This document shows positions 62,530 to 64,000 of a stretch of DNA of 64,000 nucleotides, one piece after another; the first letter of the stretch is position 1, and each line of letters opens with the position of its first letter. Under the pieces are notes generated by a model, which saw nothing but the letters and a program-made list of their open reading frames with translations, ran no database searches and was not told the origin of the DNA. The DNA comes from Haemaphysalis longicornis (lineage: Eukaryota > Arthropoda > Arachnida > Ixodida > Ixodidae), in assembly GCA_013339765.2 (NCBI GenBank), contig CM023454.1, forward strand, positions 144,435,211 through 144,499,210, read 5' to 3'. The translations under genes and the position numbers were made by a program.

Positions 62530-64000
62530 TTAGGATGAGACCAGCCTTGTCCAAACAGTGCAAAACAGTGGCCAATCGAGCGTTGTGCTCTTACAAATGC
62601 GACCGAAAATGACGATATCATTACAGAGACCAAACGGCATTACATTAAATTCGAAAAGTCCATCGGGCGTGACAAAGGCGGTCTTTTCTTTATCGTCGGG
62701 GTGCACAGGAATTTGCCAGTAGCCTGATTGTAAGTCAATTGTGGAGAAGTATGAAGCCGAATGAAGACAGTCTATTGCGTCGTCTATCCGGGGCAGTGGA
62801 TATACGTCCTTCTTGGTAATTTTGTTAAGGCGCCGGTAGTCGACGCAAAATTGCCATGACCCATCTTTCTTTTTGACCAAAATCCCCGGTGCCGCCCAAG
62901 GACTTGAGGACTCCCTAATCACGTCCTTCTGCAACAACTCGTGGATTTGTTCATTAATGACTCGTCGCTCAGAAGGCGAGACGCGATAATGCTTTTGCCG
63001 TATGGGCCGGGCTGTTCCGGTGTTAATTAAATGGTGGGCCCGTGTGTTTGGTACAGACGAGCGTTGATGTTGGCGGGTGAAATCAAATACACTTGAGTAC
63101 CGCGTAAGCACTTGCACCAATGCGCGAAGATTTTCTGGGCCAAGGGATCCATTTACCATACTCTCCAACTTGGCAGTGTCCACTGGACAATTATTAGAAG
63201 GAGAATCCGAGGTTTCTGTCAAAACCGCCACTGTAGAAGACGCAAATTCGGAGAATTTGGCAAGCTTCAGGCCACGGGGAAGAACGGCGGGCTCAGCAGA
63301 GTAGTTAACTGTCCACAATGCGGTGCATCCTTGAACAAATGAAACAACTGACCTTGGCACCAGAATGTCTTTTTTGGCACAATTCAGAGGAACTGGTTCG
63401 ACCAATGCTTCAAAGCCGTCTACGTCAACTCCGGGGCAAAGAACAGAAACAAATGCGGCTGACCTCGCTGGTATGATTGTGTTAGCCAATACGCAGGAGG
63501 CACGGTAATCAGAAGAAGAGGCTTCCACAAGGGCAGGTAGCATGGTCCCGTCCACGTAAATTTCTCCGTTGCGACAGTTAACGCTGGCCCCGCACTGCTT
63601 CAAGAAATCCAGACCCAAAATGACATCGTGCGTAGATCGCGGAAGGACTGCTAATTCCGCTCTGAACGTGTGGCCACCAAACGAAACATTCACTGAGCAA
63701 ACCCCAAGAAGGCACAGGCACTGACGACCAACACCCCGAAAAGTCACCATTCGGTCCCATGTACACATCACTTTACGACCAAGGCGGGCTTTGAAAGCTA
63801 GGCTCATGACACACGCTGTTGCTCCTGTACTAATCAAAGCCATTGTTGTGGTGTCATCCACCAATACTTCAACTGTGTTCTTTAGCATAGATACAGGCGA
63901 AGGTAGTTCCAGTTGAGACTGTCCGGTAAGAGGCATACTACGCGATGATTGTGCTGCGGCCTCACCTCCATTGGCCGCGCCGGCTAGTTTTCCGGTGGTG
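62530..64000 (-). pseudogene. Gypsy protease-RT, active-site change and internal deletion
   Basis: The frame is open from the window edge through Met at 63936 to 62530. The protease core reads ALISTGATACVMS: the catalytic Asp expected before TGA is Ser (codon 63831-63829). RT follows with EQIHELLQKDVIRESSSPWA, LVKKKDGSWQFCVDYRRLN, STIDLQSGYWQIPV and FGLCND. At that point (about 62600) the code jumps to DIVIF, skipping the primer-grip segment and the first residues of the YLDD box, after which the frame loses homology. The N-terminal protease part may be joined to gag beyond the window. Confidence 0.85.

Larger units (their letters stand above)
60870..64000 (-). mobile_element. Ty3/gypsy retrotransposon, internally deleted (partial)
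   Basis: On the minus strand, protease and RT (from the right edge to 62530) are followed, after a deletion, by RNase H remnants (about 62400-62160) and integrase (62060-61100), ending near 60870 with a stop and an AATAAATCC-type end. The 5' LTR, gag and start lie beyond the window. No LTR pair can be seen. The RT lacks its catalytic segment, so it is dead. Confidence 0.85.

Noticed and set aside
1..64000. Intact tRNA or rRNA genes
   Set aside because: All tRNA-like segments (6440, 20217, 36655) lack a full cloverleaf and look like SINE heads; no rRNA signature was recognised.

Overview
The window is repeat-rich eukaryotic DNA, most likely from a hard tick (Ixodidae). I infer this from the mixture of CR1/L2-like, RTE and I-like LINEs, a Ruka-type SINE body, Ty3/gypsy and BEL/Pao LTR elements, spliceosomal-type exon signals, and the absence of any dense gene order. 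No complete host gene is present. Nearly everything recognisable is a transposable element or a fragment of one, often nested.

Layout. 1-1258 (-): LINE ORF1 gag-like gene running off the left edge. 3.3-4.25 kb (-): broken gypsy gag. 7.49-12.0 kb (+): near full-length CR1/L2-like LINE with in-frame promoter monomers and a 2A peptide in ORF1. 12.7-13.6 kb: RTE scrap beside a TTAA-site transposon that holds a hairpin element. 15.2-19.9 kb (-): second 2A-bearing CR1/L2-like LINE, decayed. 20-22 kb: SINE and LINE scraps. 22.4-22.9 kb: TATA/initiator promoter with a short first exon. 23.4-29.5 kb: two RTE elements head to head, the minus copy split by a 1.55-kb TTAA element. 30.1-35.45 kb (+): I-clade LINE with endonuclease, RT and RNase H, decayed. 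37.35-40.23 kb (+): a young, complete but pol-less LTR retrotransposon. 41-49.7 kb: LINE and LTR fragments and three more hairpin elements. 50.0-51.6 kb (-): small BEL/Pao-type element with a gag-like ORF only. 52-54 kb (+): degenerate I-clade LINE. 56.9-59.7 kb (-): gypsy pol fragment abutting an I-clade LINE fragment. 60.55-60.86 kb (+): probable 3'-terminal exon of a host gene. 60.87-64.0 kb (-): gypsy pol running off the right edge.

The most unusual signal is a family of four short elements (127-169 bp; 13.2, 47.1, 48.3 and 49.5 kb). Each has a shared head and a long hairpin that ends almost exactly at the insertion boundary. Each is flanked by a target-site duplication of variable length (13, 10, 8 and 14 bp). 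The two arms match each other within a copy but differ strongly between copies. This fits snap-back copying during target-primed reverse transcription and, to my knowledge, is not a standard annotated class.

Second in interest are the two LINEs. In both, ORF1 begins with a hydrophobic leader followed by a 2A (NPGP) motif, and lies under tandem ~290-bp promoter monomers. In both, ORF2 has no ATG near its start. All calls rest on reading the sequence alone; no database search was run.
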